DNA from: Numida meleagris
Taxonomy: Eukaryota > Chordata > Aves > Galliformes > Numididae
Reading direction: 5' to 3'
NCBI RefSeq assembly: GCF_002078875.1
Contig: NC_034438.1
Coordinates: 18,257,497-18,321,496 of the forward strand
DNA length: 64,000 bases
Shown: positions 26,354-41,100 of the stretch, piece after piece
Numbering within the stretch: position 1 is the first letter of the stretch
Layout: each line of letters starts with the position of its first letter
The notes under the pieces: generated by a model
The model's database searches: none
The model's input: the letters and a program-made list of their open reading frames with translations, nothing else
What the model was told of the DNA's origin: nothing
Made by a program: the position numbers and the translations under genes

Positions 26354-29300
26354 TCCCACCTTCTTCAGACCTGCATGTGTGACAGAGGCATGCACAGATG
26401 AGTCTTATTCCTGAAGTGGAATGGTACTTCCCATAATAAAGTTTGTGTTTTACCAGTTTACAATGAAAAAAAAACATTTTGAAAAGCACAAGTAGCTTTC
26501 AAAGAATCTGGAATGCCCATGCAATAATAAAGCTTGTTATCTCATAGAACAGAAATACATATACTTGGAAAAATATTTATTTCTGGGTTGGCAATAAAGA
26601 GAGAGACTTATCTTATAAAAGTAAATTAATTGTATAAAACAAATACATAAAAATCAGTACACTGTTCTCACACTTCAGACTTCACCCAAGTATTTATATA
26701 GACTAGAAAAACACCAACTGGTTCATGGTATTACCAATTACGTTGTTGATGGATTCTGGTATGGTGCAGGACAGTTTTACTTTCCCACCCATGAATCAAA
26801 GATAGATTTGCATTTAAACAACATAGATTAATTTCTGCTCATCCTTTGAAAGTACTTCAAGAAGCCCTGTTAAAGCTCATGTCAAGAGGTTTCTTCACCA
26901 GTATACTTCACCAGTGTTACCTAAAGGAAATTTACTTGGTATTGTCATGTGAACCAACTTCTTATGCCAGGCCAGTGCTCCAGAAGGACATCGCAGAGTG
27001 GTTCATGATTTTCACAAGTTTGATGTGTTTTTGTGTGAACTTAAAGGAAATTTCTGAAGAGCCTGAATACGTTAAAATATCAAGTAAAGAACAACTTATG
27101 AGTGATCTAAAAGTAAAGTCCCATAAAACTGTTCAGGTGTGAACAAATGATATTCACTGAATTCCTACTGAAATCCCCTTGATCATTTAAAGTTTGCATG
27201 AGAATAAAATTTGTGTTGCAACATAATTTTCCAGATAAATAGACTTTATCAGATCTCAAGTCTAACAACACTTCTTTACACTAGTAATACCATATATTTG
27301 CCTATGCTGAGGAAAAAAAATTGCGTGCTCCTAATGATTACTTTTCTACATAGAGGAAAAAAAAAGAAAAAAAAAGTATTCTGTGGTCACTTTTATGCCA
27401 AATAACAATATTTGAGGATCTATTCCCAGTAGGAGAAATTCTCTCCAGTTAGACAAGTAAGAGTTAATAGTATCTGTGTGTACAAATATTCTGTGGAAAT
27501 TCTTGCCATGTCCTCACAATACCTGCACAGAAGGGCAAGATCTTAGACGATTTCCACAAGAGGGTTGGGAAGTGAAGTTATAAGGCATGGCACACATGGC
27601 ATGCCTCCCCAACCTCACAGGGGGATGTGTTGTGCTCCTTTTTAGCCATATCTGAAATCTACTCAATATTTGCCAGAATCTTATCAGTTAGTTTTAAACT
27701 TCCTCAACTCTTTTTCACTAATATACTACTACAGCTTGGTTCCTTGTGCCAACTGGCTCCATTGCTAAACTCTAACCTTTGAATTATCTGCTTGAGTATC
27801 AAAAAAGAGAGGGCTTGTGCTGACCTGTAAAGTACTCACATTTATTTGGATGATCCTATATAACATACAAACAAACACAACAGCAACAACACAACAGAAA
27901 AACCCAAACAAACAAAAAACAACTCTGAACACAATATGAAGGAAAAGTGAGGGTACTTGTACTCCTACATGAGAGAGCATTTTATACAAGGCATCTTTTT
28001 TTTTTTTCTGTAAGAATTCTTTACTATCCCTCCATATGAACTTCCCAGAATTATCTATAAAGGATACAAAAAGGTCACAGAACTTCCATTGTGCAAGAAC
28101 CAGCCACACCAACACAATCAAACTTCACAACCTCAGAGAAAGGTGACAGAATTTAACTCTTCAGTTTAACCTGACCATAGATTATCAGTATACTGTTTGT
28201 GGGTTTTATTTATTTATTTGTATTTTTCCCAGATATAATCTAGTCCTAGATGGATAGGACATTTTATTTTTCAGCACAAAATTAATTCTCTTTCATGGGA
28301 TAGGATAAATAAATTGCATTTATTTTGTGTGAGAGAAAAAAATAAGAGTGTCTAAGAGGATTTTATTGTCATCCATTTCAACATCAAATTAATTTAGGAA
28401 ATAGGGTAGAGGTGTAAGCCACAAAAAGCTAATGGGAAATATTTAACATGTAAAAGCTAATGAGTTTACTAACTGAGTAGCTGCAGATAAGCTGAATAAC
28501 GTGTTATGAGAAGTGTTAAATTATCTGGTAGCAAAATAACAACATTCACAGATTTTCGAAAGAGAATAATGAATTAGGGCATCTCAATCTTTTTTAATGA
28601 GGTTTCTTACTGGAACCAGCAACCCTCACCCATTCCCTGAGAAATGCATCTTTATTTAGCCTGGATCAAGTGTGAACTGCTTACCTGCAGGAGTTCTAGA
28701 ATTCAGCTATGATTCGAGTAGCATCACTTTTTCTGTGATTAATGAGGTATCATTCACCATATAATTTTATATTCTGCCACATAAAGTGTTTATAAACCAC
28801 ATTTAATAAGGATTGTTTAACTTGTGATATGCATTAACTGTGATTTTGTTCTACTTCTAATACTAGCACACTAGTGAAATTAATAAGGTGGCAGGGTAAG
28901 CAAACAAATCTACTGTTTTCTGAGGAATTCCAGCAAGGTCAGACGAAGGGAAAGGCAAAGGCATGCACATTCACACACAAGTGTGTTATCTCTTTGTAGG
29001 CAAGCTACAAAGACTAAAGAATAAACCACCACAGCAAGAATCAATTGATATGGAGAGGAAAGCAGCTGATAAAGAAACTCAGGAAATCTTATCTGTCAGG
29101 TTGTCTCACATAGTAAGAGGACTACATATAAAATGATTTGGTCTCACTTAGCATATTAAAAACAAACAAAAAACTGTGAGACAGCTTTCATAATGCTTTT
29201 AAGATCAACACACTGTTTTTCGTGGTGTTTTGTATCCCACATTTCCCTGGCTAATGGGCAGCAGGCTGATGCAGCGTAATTATAATTCCCATGAAATAAA

Positions 29301-30195
29301 TGCACAGTCAGTTCACTGTGTGAGTACAGTATATGTTTGTTCCTACTGACTCACACTTGACACTTGTACACTTGTATATTTTTAGCAGCTTTGACATAAT
29401 AAGACAATTTCTCTTTAAACCAACTTTGAGTTACATGAATAAGATAACATTCCTTTGTAGGAAAATGAGAAAAGAACATGCAGAGAGACTAACTTCTGTC
29501 TAATTTGTGCTTTGGTGTCGGAAAGAGCAAAATATTCTAGGAGGCTTTGAAGAAAGGAACCAACATGGAATGGAAAGTAGGACCTATCCAGAGTTTAGTT
29601 CTGAATCTGAATTTGTATTATCAGGCAAAACTTCTTACCGGGAATTCTGGACAACTACTGTCTATGTGCCTTTGGAAGCTCTCCACATCAGCTTTTCATC
29701 CTCAAAAAGAAAGAGGCAAAATTAGGAGGACTGGTAAAAGCTCTGAAGATTTATGAAATTCATCAAATACAAACAGCTACCTCCACTTTCCTTAGCCCAC
29801 AACAGGCAAGTATTATGCTCCACTGGAGGTGACAGATTTTCCATTACTGAGGGTCACAGCTCCAACCACAAGTATCGTGCTCAGAAATCAGTCTTTCACA
29901 AAACAGTCTGGAGTCCTTGCTCCAGAGCTCGCTCACTGCAAATTCAAGCCATGCAAATGGAGGGATGGGGGACATTCTTCAAAATGCTCCCAGGTAGAAA
30001 GCATGAAGGGAAATTCACACTTCAGAAGACATGTTTAGAGTTTACTCATTTGTAGCAAACATTAACACCACCTGAAAACACTCTAGACCTAGAACTGGAG
30101 ATCTCAGCATTAGTGGTGATCAGGAAGTTTATACAGATGAGCACAATAGATGCGACCACCACAGCCTATTTTCCTGTCAGCCTGAATGTAAGCCA
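26354..30195. other. Intergenic, AT-rich, possible non-coding elements
   Basis: No gene. 28430-29420 is repeat-free and AT-rich with TAAT-type homeodomain core motifs (for example gtaattataattcccatgaa at about 29276), and is a candidate region for conserved non-coding elements. This cannot be confirmed without alignment. Confidence 0.5.
27866..27923. repeat. A-rich (caa/aaac) tract
   Basis: Irregular acaaac and aacaac units. Similar A-rich tracts lie at 31141-31166 and 31801-31853. Confidence 0.8.
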
Positions 30196-30674
30196 GCTCC
30201 ATGGAGCTGTTGGAGCAGGTCCATAGGAGGGCCATAAATATGATCAGAGGGCCGGAACACCTCCCCTTGAAGACAGTCTGAGGGATCTGGGCTTATTCAT
30301 CTTGGAGAAGGGAAGGCTTCAGAGGGACCTCATTGCAGCCTTCCACAGTGCTTAAAGGCAGCTTACAAACAGGTGGAAGACTGACTTTCTACACAGACAG
30401 ATAGGACAAGGAGGAATAGTTTTAGACTAAAAAGGGGTGAGATTTAGATTAGATGTTAGGAGAGAATTTTTTACTCGGAGCGTGGTGATACACTGGCACA
30501 GACTGCTGAGAGAAGCTGTGGGTGTTCCATCCCTGGGGGTATCAAGGCCAGGCTGGATGCACCCTGGGCAGCCTGAGCTGGTGGGTGGCAGCCCTGCCCA
30601 TGGCAGGAGAATTAGAATAAGATGATCTTCAAAGTCTCTTCCAACACAAGCCATTCTGTAATTCTGTGATTCCA
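30196..30674 (+). mobile_element. CR1 retrotransposon, about 480 bp
   Basis: Forward CR1 starting in 'gctgttggagcaggtccata' and 'gggccataaatatgatcaga', continuing through 'gacctcattgcagccttcca', 'gggtgttccatccctggggg' and 'aggctggatgcaccctgggc' to the terminal 'attctgtaattctgtgattc'. Diverged but nearly continuous. Open frames across it are not genes. Confidence 0.9.
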
Positions 30675-33600
30675 TCCAAAGGACATATATAAATACCACA
30701 CCCAAGGTGTCTTTTCTCAGGGTGTATTTGGGATAACAGCTGCAAGGACCTGAGGTTCTTGCTTCTGACTAGCTTGGAGCACTACAAGAGAGAGCTCTGG
30801 TCAGTCTGCTTCTGCCTATTGAGACATTTTCTCAAAAGTAATGTCTCTGATCTTACTTGTGCTTCTTATTTAGGTTAATGGCCCATTGATCTAAGCAGTA
30901 ACAGATAAAGTCATATCACCACTTTGCAATGTCCTGTTACCCCTGATTTACCAATGCCAACCATCTTTGTGATCATGTTCCAGCAGCTTTTCTCCACATC
31001 ATACCCTCTACACAGAATACCTGTCCTGAGTTACTCTGCAAGTTCATTGTCCTGAATTCTCCTAAGTCCATCCCTCAGACACTCTCCTTTCACAACACCT
31101 TAGTAACATTAGCCAAAAAGGACATACACTCTAATTAGAATAAAAAAAAAACAAAACAAACAACCCCCCTTAACTGCATTATACTGAGCACCATCCCTTG
31201 CCAAGTGACCATATAATCTTATTGTTGTTTGTCCTGTCATTCCTTACTGCCTTATTACTCAACAATTATTCTATGTCTATAATTAGTACACAGCGCTGCA
31301 ACAGAAGATACTAACTCAGCTCCTTGGGCTTGTCTGAACACTTCCTGAAATCAGGAGGATCTTGCAGAGGACAGCAGCCATTGCTGGCAACTGCTTGGCA
31401 AGTTCCTCAGGAGAAAGGATCTCGAGTCCTTCCTCTTCAGAAAGACACTTAGCCGTTTCTAGAAATCATTAGCACTAATCGCAATCCAAAAGACTGGTTA
31501 TCTCTAGCCTTTATGTAATGTCAGCTCTGGCAACAACTACAGCTTCCCTTTCTCACTGCAAAAGTTCTTGTATCGGTGGAATTACTAATGTCCCAGCTGA
31601 GCATCTCTTTCCACAATAAGTATCTAAGGCAATAAGGAATGTATATTCTATCTAAGTTTCTATCTTTATTCTATCTGTATTCTGTCTATAATTCATATTA
31701 TAGAATGATTTCTACATTCCTTCATTTTGGGGGAAGCATTAATTATGGGCAAAGTAAGAGTTTACTTTCTAAAATGTGGCCAATCAGTCAAATTCAGCCA
31801 AAATCAAAACAAAGAAATAAACAAACGCTAAGCAAACAAACAACAAACAACAACTTTGTGTTTGTTTTTAGCTCAATTTGGAAAAGAATAAGAAGCCAAA
31901 GCTGCATTGCAATTTGCTGTGTGGTATCCAAAATGCTGAAGGTTTTCTAAATTCAACTTAAAAACACATTCTGGATTTACTCACTCCTAGATAATACTAG
32001 GTATAGTCATCTTATTTGTTCTTTATGCTTAATATAATCTTACTTAGAGAGCATTCTTGAAAGCATGTGAATTAAAAGCTTCATGGTTATTTTATATCTG
32101 TTCATTAGTAGAAAACACTGAAGAACAGATCTCTCTAGTGAAATTAGAAATCTTTTTATAAACATTCTTAGAATTAAAGATATGAAAATGCTCTGTCTTT
32201 GCACTATCAAAGGGAGAATTACTTTAATGAAATTTCAGAAAGTCCTTGAAGTGGCAGAGGATACACTGATTACTTTTTGTTCCATTTTCTAGTTTAGTAG
32301 AGTTCAGGCTGGTTAAATAAAAAATATTATTTATAAATTTCTGCTATTGGCTGTAATTACAACTCCAGTGTCAAATATCCAGCCTTATGAAATGTCAGAA
32401 TGGACCTTACTAGTAAATCAGTCAATGCAATTACAGTATCATCTGTTGTTTTTCCAAGACTGTTTTCTGTAAGTCCTCAGCATAAACTCAGTGTTTGAGT
32501 AATGAATTTGTGTAGAAAAGGCCATGGCTTCTTACAGAATTCCCTTCAGGGGTCTGTATTATTTTTCCACCTGCAAAAGCAAGGTCACCACTAGTTGCCA
32601 AGTTCCTCATTATCCAAGTTCCTACATGGAGAAACCAGTACCTGATCAAGAGAAATACTGAGCATGAGGAGGAGCAACTGATGTCAACAAGAGCTTTGAC
32701 CATTTGAGAAACACTGGTGACAGAGATCTCAAAATAGTAATCAAATATCCTTTGAGCTCCGTTTTACTTTTGTAAAGCTGATATACTAGCCCCACTCATC
32801 TGACAGGATGGTTCTACATAGAAATATATTAGTATTCTGGAAGAATTCGTGAAGCAGAAGCCCTGCAGAAGAGCCGCCAAGTACTAAACAGATTCCCACA
32901 GGGACAATCACTACTTGAGGTACAAATCAGGTGTGGACAATAATCAAGAAGGGGAACCAAACTGAGTAAGAGAGCCAATGACATGGAAAATTCTTATTTG
33001 GGGTGAGGCTCCTGTTTCATGCTGCAGATTTGTTTCACTTTTTAGGTAACTGTATTTCCAGCTTCCACACACCTCTCTGAAATCTACTTGTCCCATACAC
33101 TCTGCTTCTGTTCGTCTGTTCCAAAAGTTTCAGACTATCTGAGTTCTGTATGTCAAACTTGTGATCTTTAGATACAGAGGAAACATGAAGGCTCCTGCTT
33201 CCTGCTATATTAGCTGTTGCTAGTATTTAGTTTAGCTAATGTGTTTTCTGCCCCCCATATTTCTCCAATTACACAAATGTTGCATGATGCAAGGAGAGAT
33301 AGTAACTAGTAAAATCAAGAGACAAGAGGTTTACAGTTGCCTTCCTTTTTCACCTCACTTTTCTCATAGAAAGATGGATTGTTACAACTATTTTCTACTG
33401 TGCCTCTAAATCTGAAACTACTTGAATGGGGAAACCTGAGGTAGAAGAAATAATCTATTAAGACACTAATTTCACGTCATATATCAATTAGAAAACAGAA
33501 GTTATATACTTTGTTTGTCATTTATATAGATGATGCACAACTAAATGGAAACTGCAACAACCAGGAAGTTGGAAAGCAAAGTATAGCAAAATATTTGGAG

Positions 33601-36600
33601 ATGGGAAGTTCTTTGTATTGTTAGCAGCAGTACAAGATAGCTGCAGCATAAGAAAGCCACAGATCTCCATCACTGCTGAAAGCTAAGGTTTAGAATGTCA
33701 AGTGTTTAGTTCCAAAAAGGTCACCCAAATCTGACATGTTTCAAGGCAACAACTGCCTTGTGTACCCTTGGCCACCAACCCAACATAGTCCCTGTCCCAG
33801 CTTGATGGAAACAGGGTGATTTAGTTGCCTTACCTGTTGGTTAGTCATTAGCCTTCCCTCTGAAGACTTCCAGCAAGGATACCAATTAGTGCAAATGGCT
33901 TGTAATTAGCAGTGATGTTTTTTGTAATGTGGATACCTGCTCAGTATGAGCAGGAATAAGCCACCAACTCACTTCACATGGTCCACAGGCAACTGTCAGG
34001 AGGTAAAGATTTGCAGTTAATAAAGGCCCATGCAAGAATGAAACCAGTGACTCAGAGGAGCAACACATTGTCTTGCAATACTGGTCCCCAAAGCTACCAC
34101 CTCTAATCTAACTGGATCATTCTTAATCCTTTGTTTTACTGAGAATGTGAACGTTTTCTAAGCACTCACTTTAAACGTTCTCTGCCACACATACTATACG
34201 TAATAAGCGTGCTGCCCCAGGCCTCCTGACATAGCACCTTCTCCTTCAGGCAGAGGAGAATTTACTCTCCCTGTTTGCATCCCACTTTACACCAGTCTCC
34301 TTCTGCCATGCCCCACTGGCACCTCGCTTGCATCTCCTGCCTTTATTCTCTCATTGCTAGTCCTCTGCTTGACCCACTTTAGAGCTGCTCTCCAGCTTTC
34401 TTGGCAGCAGAGGTACAAAGGCTACTAGTAAATAAGTTCAAATATTTTCCTTCTGCTCTCAGCTCCTCTTAATGGGGAAAGGCTCTAATTTTTCTGGGAT
34501 TTTGAACTTTTGCACTCAACCCTTCCTTTTTCTTGATTTCTTTTGCTATCTTTTCCCTAGTCACATCACCTTCTTTTCTCTGTATTTCATCCCCAGTTCA
34601 TGGCTGCTTTTATCACCAGAATGGTGTGCCAGCTGCCTCTTCTGTCATTTCCAGCCTCCTCAGAGTGCAGTCTCTAACAGCTTTCTTCAACACAAATTCA
34701 TGAGATGACATTCAAGTTCACTGCCTTGCTCCAAACATGAGCTCTCACTTGCTCCTTCTTCCCTTTTACCGTAAAAGTAATGGATCAATTTAATTTCCTC
34801 TATAGCTTTTTAAAAAATATTATTTTCACTTCCAAAAAACAAAAACAGTTCTTCTCCCCCTTTCCAGTTGTCCTATGGGCTTCATGTGGGGCTGAGGTGG
34901 CTGAAAGTGTGCCTTCCCCCTCAGGGTCAACTGTGAGGCCTCCTTAGAGCCTGCCCAGCTCTGCTGTGAGACCCCACCTCCCCTAGGCATCTCTGGGCCT
35001 GCACTTCACTGCCTCCTCCTGCTCTGCCTCCTCAGCTCTCCATTTCCTTCACAACATATTTGTGCTGGGAGAGGATTCAAAACATGCACCTCCCTGGCTT
35101 CCCCAGCCAGCCCTCTCCCATGTTTCCTTCCCAGAGCTCCCTCCACTGACACATGGTCCTCCAACAACTTCCCTTCCTCCTAATGGTACAAGTTCCTCCA
35201 CCTTTTCCAGAGCCCTTCTGAAAACTTAAATGTTCCTACATATCATCCATGCCCTGACTCACCTTCTTGAGCCAACCTTCTAATTATTTGTAATTAGCAA
35301 TAACAAGAAGGAACTGGCATGTTGGGAAAGACGATCAGATGTGAAGATGAGAAGCTCAGTATAAATGCTTAGAGAGTCAGAAAAAGCATCATGTAACTAT
35401 ACTGTATGCTCTCTGCATGCGTTTGCCTTTCCACAACCACTTTTTAACAGCACCTCACTCTGTGTCATATTGTGAGATGTTTCACCTCCATGCTAAGTAG
35501 AGACCATCCACTTCTTTTCTATAGGTACTCAGCACTAACGGAGTTTGGTTCATCTGAAAATCAGGTCAGCTTTCTTCACTTGTGAAGTGAAACTTCATAT
35601 AAAACTGTTGCAGCCTGTGCTAATATATAACAAAAGGAATTTAAATTAGCATGAGTTTGTCTCAACTGCCTTGTACTAAAAAGTCCAGCCTTTCCTGTTC
35701 TATCCATTTGTTGTACCTCTCATGCATTTTTCACAGCAGCTATCCACAACTTAATGTGATGGCAGTTATGAGAAGCTGGCCTTGAAGAGGATAAGCAAAT
35801 TGCTTTTTTTTTTTTCCTTAGAAGATGAAACTTGCTTTGATGGCACAACCTTGCTTCCTTTCTTCTGTTCTCCTTGACTATCCTCATCTGCCATAGCCTA
35901 CTTTATCAAGTACTATACTTCTTCCCTTCCACTCCTATCAGAAGCAGTAGTCTTCATCCGTTACAGCCAGAAGTGCTAACATCCAAGTTCAAATCTCATT
36001 TTTATTTATTTTACAAGTCTTACAATATATTAGATACACTGCAGTCAAAGGTCACTTATAAAAGAGAGAAGTAGGGGAGGAAGGAGTGTGGAACATACAT
36101 ACACACATTTCTCTCCAGTTTTACTTCTTTGTGACATGTTAGAATAGAAGCCCTTGAGAGAACTGGGAGTTTGAAAGATTTATTTGCTTCTTCACATTTT
36201 ATTTTTGAAATGATAGCAACATCAAGTCTCAGTAACCCTGGTTCTGAAGGTTCTGTCTTGAGAGACAAAGACTGTGGCTTTCTTAGTTCTCAGCTACAAG
36301 TAGTTCTGCTTGTGTTTGTGTCTGCATTGGGGACAGTCTCCAGGAATTGCATTTCTTCCAAAAATCTGTTAATAGTTAGCACTGCAAAGGTGTTAAGAGA
36401 AGTGTATAAATAAATAAAAATTCAACCATCTTAAATGGACATTTGAAAATCCATTCCTCTCTGAAGTGCTCAGCTCCCAGTAAATATTATAATCACATAA
36501 TCTAGTCTTTAGAAGAGAGGAAGAAGAAAGCTGCCAGTCCCTCTACATAACCCCCACCACTTTTTCCCTCCAGTGAATTCAAATACATAAACCTCCTTCC

Positions 36601-37888
36601 AGCTTTTCAATGTCTTAATTTATACTACGTAAGAAAAAAATGAAAAAAAAATGGAAAAAATGAAAAAAATAAAGGCTATTTATGGCTACAAGTCATAACT
36701 TAGAGTTTCTGTTTTAAAGATGAGAAAATTCCATGTGTTGAATTTTCTTGAATTGTCATTTTACACATTAACTTGATTCGAATGCTTGTGTCTGTGAAAT
36801 CAGCATTTGAAACATGAGTGGGAGCAGCTGAGGTCTTCCGGAGTCTGTGTTACAATTGAAAAGTGACCTCAGAGTTCCTTTTATTTATATTGATAATAGT
36901 GTTGATATGGTGGTCATTTAATGTGAAATACTGCTAACTGAGTCTGTCAGAAGAATGGTCCACAGGAAAGACATCCAAAATGACTGGGTTCTAAATGTGA
37001 TATTAGAATGACTGCAGAACTTTGGAGTCATCTTTGTCTGAGATGTGCATAGCTGTGTGATACATCAGCCCTAAATATCTTCAACACAGGTAAATAAATT
37101 ATTTTATGTTCATTCTTCAGAGAAGAACTCTGAGAAAAAGAACAGAAAAAAAGAGGGATGGTGAAGAGAGGTGTCCAAGAAAGGAAAAAGGATTAACTGA
37201 GATCTCTAGTAATAGTAGTAGTAATTCTTTAAATATTCTGTGGACCAAGGCTCAACTTAATTCTTAAATGGAAATGGTTGAATAAAAAGGAATTTCAATC
37301 TGAGCTATCTATTCCTTCAATGTCCACAGTCAGATTACAAGTACTCCTCTGAACAAAACGTAATAAGTCAGGAAAAAGATGGGGTCTTCTCTGGTGGGAA
37401 GGATAGAGGTTGTGCTGAGATCATTGGGAAGGGCTAGAGAGGAGAAAGGGAGCACCTTGTGTGCCTGGGGCTCTGGATCAGAGCAGCTTGGACTGACTAC
37501 CAGCTGCCTCTACTTTCTATCCACCTCTGCCTACAATTCTCCGTATATGAAAGGACACCCACACACTCACCTACAGAACACCATTGTTCCACCTTCTCCT
37601 TTAACTGCCTTTGAGATTATCAATGGAAAATAAGCAGTGACTTTCATGAATCATTCAAGATAAGCAAGGGAGGCAGACCATGGGTTAGTCCTCATCCCTG
37701 GCTTGCCTCAAGAGAAGACAAAGTGCTGAGGAGTTCATTCAGCCGAAGTCCTTTGTGGAGGTGACTATAAAGAACCTTACTGCAATTTAAGTTCCAAAGA
37801 AAAAGTGTTTAGTAACTCATTACCTGGGCCAGTTTCGTATCAATAATACATGTGTTCAAGGTACTGTTGATTTCATTAACACTTTTGT
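30675..37888. other. Intergenic with a pyrimidine-biased block
   Basis: No gene recognised. From about 34190 to 35280 the plus strand is strongly C/T-rich (many ctcc, cttc and ccct), unlike its surroundings. It may be the worn remains of an old LINE, but I cannot identify one. Confidence 0.5.
36631..36672. repeat. Imperfect (ATGAAAAAAA)n tract
   Basis: Four A-runs of 6-9 bases separated by atg or atgg. Confidence 0.85.
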
Positions 37889-38118
37889 CATAGAATCACA
37901 GAAGCATCCAATCACTGAATCATAGAATCATCCTACAATCACAGAATGTTTTGGATTGAAAAGGACCTTAAAGCCCACCCAGTTCTAACCCTACTGTCAT
38001 GGGCAGAGACACCACCAATCAGATCAGGCTGCCCCGGGGCCCCATCCAACCTGGCCTTGAATGCCTTCAGGGATGGGGAACCCACAACATCCTTGGGCAA
38101 CCATTGCCATCACACCAG
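37889..38118 (-). mobile_element. CR1 3' fragment, about 230 bp
   Basis: Reverse CR1 whose octamer end is expanded and worn (catagaatcacagaa, atcatagaatcatcc and similar over about 55 bp), then 'ttggattgaaaaggacctta', 'agatcaggctgccccggggc' and 'ccaacctggccttgaatgcc'. Confidence 0.9.
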
Positions 38119-41100
38119 ATTTAGGTGTCTCTTTATATAATACGCAAGAAAGAACAGTAAATAGTCAATCTGGATAATACTTTACTCCTGTTTGAAATAC
38201 ACAAACATAATAATAGAGACAGTGTAAAATGTTTTCGTCCTCCTGATTACACGGCTGAGAAAAAAACATGAAACAGTTTAAACTTAGCCTAATTCTATAT
38301 CATATAGCAGAATCTTTCCAATAAATTTTGCTTCCATGCTGAAGCTAATTTACACAGATAAATCTCAGAGGCTTATTATATGCAAATTTCCAAAAACTGA
38401 TGAACCACGGCATTCATTTCCAACACTTTATGTATATGCAGAGTTTAACTTCTTCCTTCAAATGCTATGCTCTAACATTGTGGCAATTCAGTCAAAGACT
38501 ATTTATGCTAATATGGCATAAGGAGTTTAAAAACAGGCAAAAAAAAAAACCCACCAAATAAAAAATCTACAACAGCTTTAATAATTATCTTTAAGAATCT
38601 ACAAATTGTTTTTAGAAAATTCACATTTGAATTTGATCAGTCGGGAAATTGTTATGGATAGACAGTTAAAGGATTACTTTCCAATCTGATTGTTTTCAGA
38701 AATAATGAAATTAGTTTAAAGAGACTGAATCTTTTTTATTGATTCATAACTAGCCTGGGCAATATATGGAAGTTTGTTGTATATTGCAGAATAACATGTA
38801 ATGCAAGAAGTATTTTTTTTTCTTGTATACTGTGTATGAAGTAAATTCATGAAATGGAATAATTTCAGAACACCTTAAATGAATTACAGAATGACCCAGA
38901 ACACTTGAAACACTAGTATCATCACTGGGTACTGCATTATTATTTTGAAGATAAACTGTTGGAATTGTTTCCTTGATTCGTTTGCTGGGCAGATTACCAC
39001 ACTGGGCTATGCAAGTGTTCATGTATATTTGCAAAAAAAGTATTTTAAGATTTGATACATATGTTTTGATTGAAATACAAAAGAGTATTTGTTTTTTGTG
39101 ACAATGTTATTTCCTGGGTCCACCACTCAGACTAGGGAAACCTATGTGTCAACTTTCACCCTTAATCACCACATTTTCCTTCAAATATATATGCTTCCAA
39201 AATAAATGCTCAAGCTATGCTTGCTCTTGTTTTCAGTAGAAAAATTAGAATTACTGCCTAACAAGTGTAAAATCCACAACATATGATTTTCTTTCAGGAG
39301 AACCTAAGACACTTATTATATTGAGGAGTGGAAAAGTATGTTTCTAATATTTATTTTTTCAAATGCAGAATTACAACAGGGATTTTGTGACTGAGTAAAG
39401 GAGGTCAATTAGTGCACTACAGTGTCTTATTTAAGACTTGATCCACCCTGGGAAAGAATTTCAGAACCTTTGTTCTAGATACAAGTTCTTATGTTACAAG
39501 TTCTAAAGCAGGCACGAGGGCAAAGGCAGTGTACTTAAAAATGGGTATTTCATAGAATGGCCTGGGTTGAAAAGGACCTCAAAGATCATCGAGTTTCAGC
39601 CCCCCTGCTGAGTGCAGGGTTGCCAACCACTAGACCAGGCTGACCAGAGCCACATCCAGCTTGGCCTTGAATGCCTCCAGGGACGAGTATTTTTCCTTAC
39701 TCTGATCCAAAAGCCTCCTTTATTTGGCAATATGAAAGTTAAAAGTGAGGTAAGGATATAGAAAACTAATCAGAAAGACACAGAAGGGTTTAGAAAACAC
39801 CAAGGATCCTGGTACTATGTGTGTACGGCACACAGACAACTGATTGACTTAGCTGTATTGAGTGAAGTGCGTTACAGCTCTCCACAACCGATTAGTATTC
39901 TACAATAGGATTTGGGTCTTTCACACCTGCTTTTAATTATCCTGTGCATGAAATCTGTTTACTTGCTTACAGGAGCCTGAATTTCAGCCACACAGGAAAA
40001 TAATTTTGATATTCAAAATTATTGCAATTGAAGTAAAACTTCATAATTTCTCCAAAAAAAACCACATTCAAAAAGTATTTTTTTTTCTATTTGAATAAAT
40101 AAGCATTATAGAAAAAGTAATTTTTATGTTTCAAATTGTGCGCTGGTGTCATAAACAAAAAGTGAGGTCTTCCTTTGTAAGAAGAAAGGGCTCAATAGGG
40201 ACTGCATGTGTGCAGCACAATGAAGTAAGACATGGCCTCCCAGGAAGAAAATTAATCATTGTCCCTCGAAAAAAGCAGATAGATGGGAAACTGAATTCTG
40301 CTCACTATAGCAAGTCCATATTTAACTTCACTGAAATGCCTAGAGTTGCATTAACGAATCCATTTGAAGAACTCCATTAGGTCTTCCTGTCTAGAGTTGA
40401 GAAGCAAATAAATAATACCTAATGCATAGTATTCAATATAGGAGAAACACTCACTTTTACATATGCTTGCTGCAAGATGAAGGAAGTCAGTGATATAGCC
40501 TCTGCTCCCTATTTTGGATTGCCACCTGTACTGTTTAGTCTGCACTTTAGTACATTGACTGCCTTCTCCTTGCATTCAGCTGCTTTGAAACACTGACAAC
40601 AACCGAGTTCTGTCTTTTGAACAGACCTGGTTCAGTTATATGAAGATTAATCCAAATAAACAATTGAACTTCTGCTTTCTGCTGTATCAGCTGTTTGAAG
40701 ATTGGTATGCATTTAGGTTTAAGTACTGTACTACTTGTAGCGAGAGAAATAAACCCAGGCCACAAGTAGACAATCCCATCCCACACTGAGTCATGAGTCC
40801 TCAGTAATCCCATCTATTTGCATACTTTAGTGGACAAATTGCATTCCCTTCAGTTTAGGAAGGCAAATGCTTTTACGTTTGTACTCTTAGGAGCAATGGG
40901 ATTGCTCTGCAGGTTAGGCTCTCCTTACACTGGTCACAGCATTGAATTATTCCCCTAGAACAACAATTAAGATAACTAAGTGTCAATGTCTACACCATTG
41001 TCCTGTAGCTTCATCAACATGGATGCTTATGTGCACAGACATGTACAGACTTGTTCAACTCTGGCGCTTGTTACTCTTATCTTGACTCATAGCCAACTTT

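Noticed and set aside
30427..30705. Open frames of 62-92 codons on both strands
   Set aside because: They lie inside a CR1 fragment and represent translated repeat, not genes.
37946..38140. 64-codon frame (+)
   Set aside because: Translation of the antisense of a CR1 3' end.
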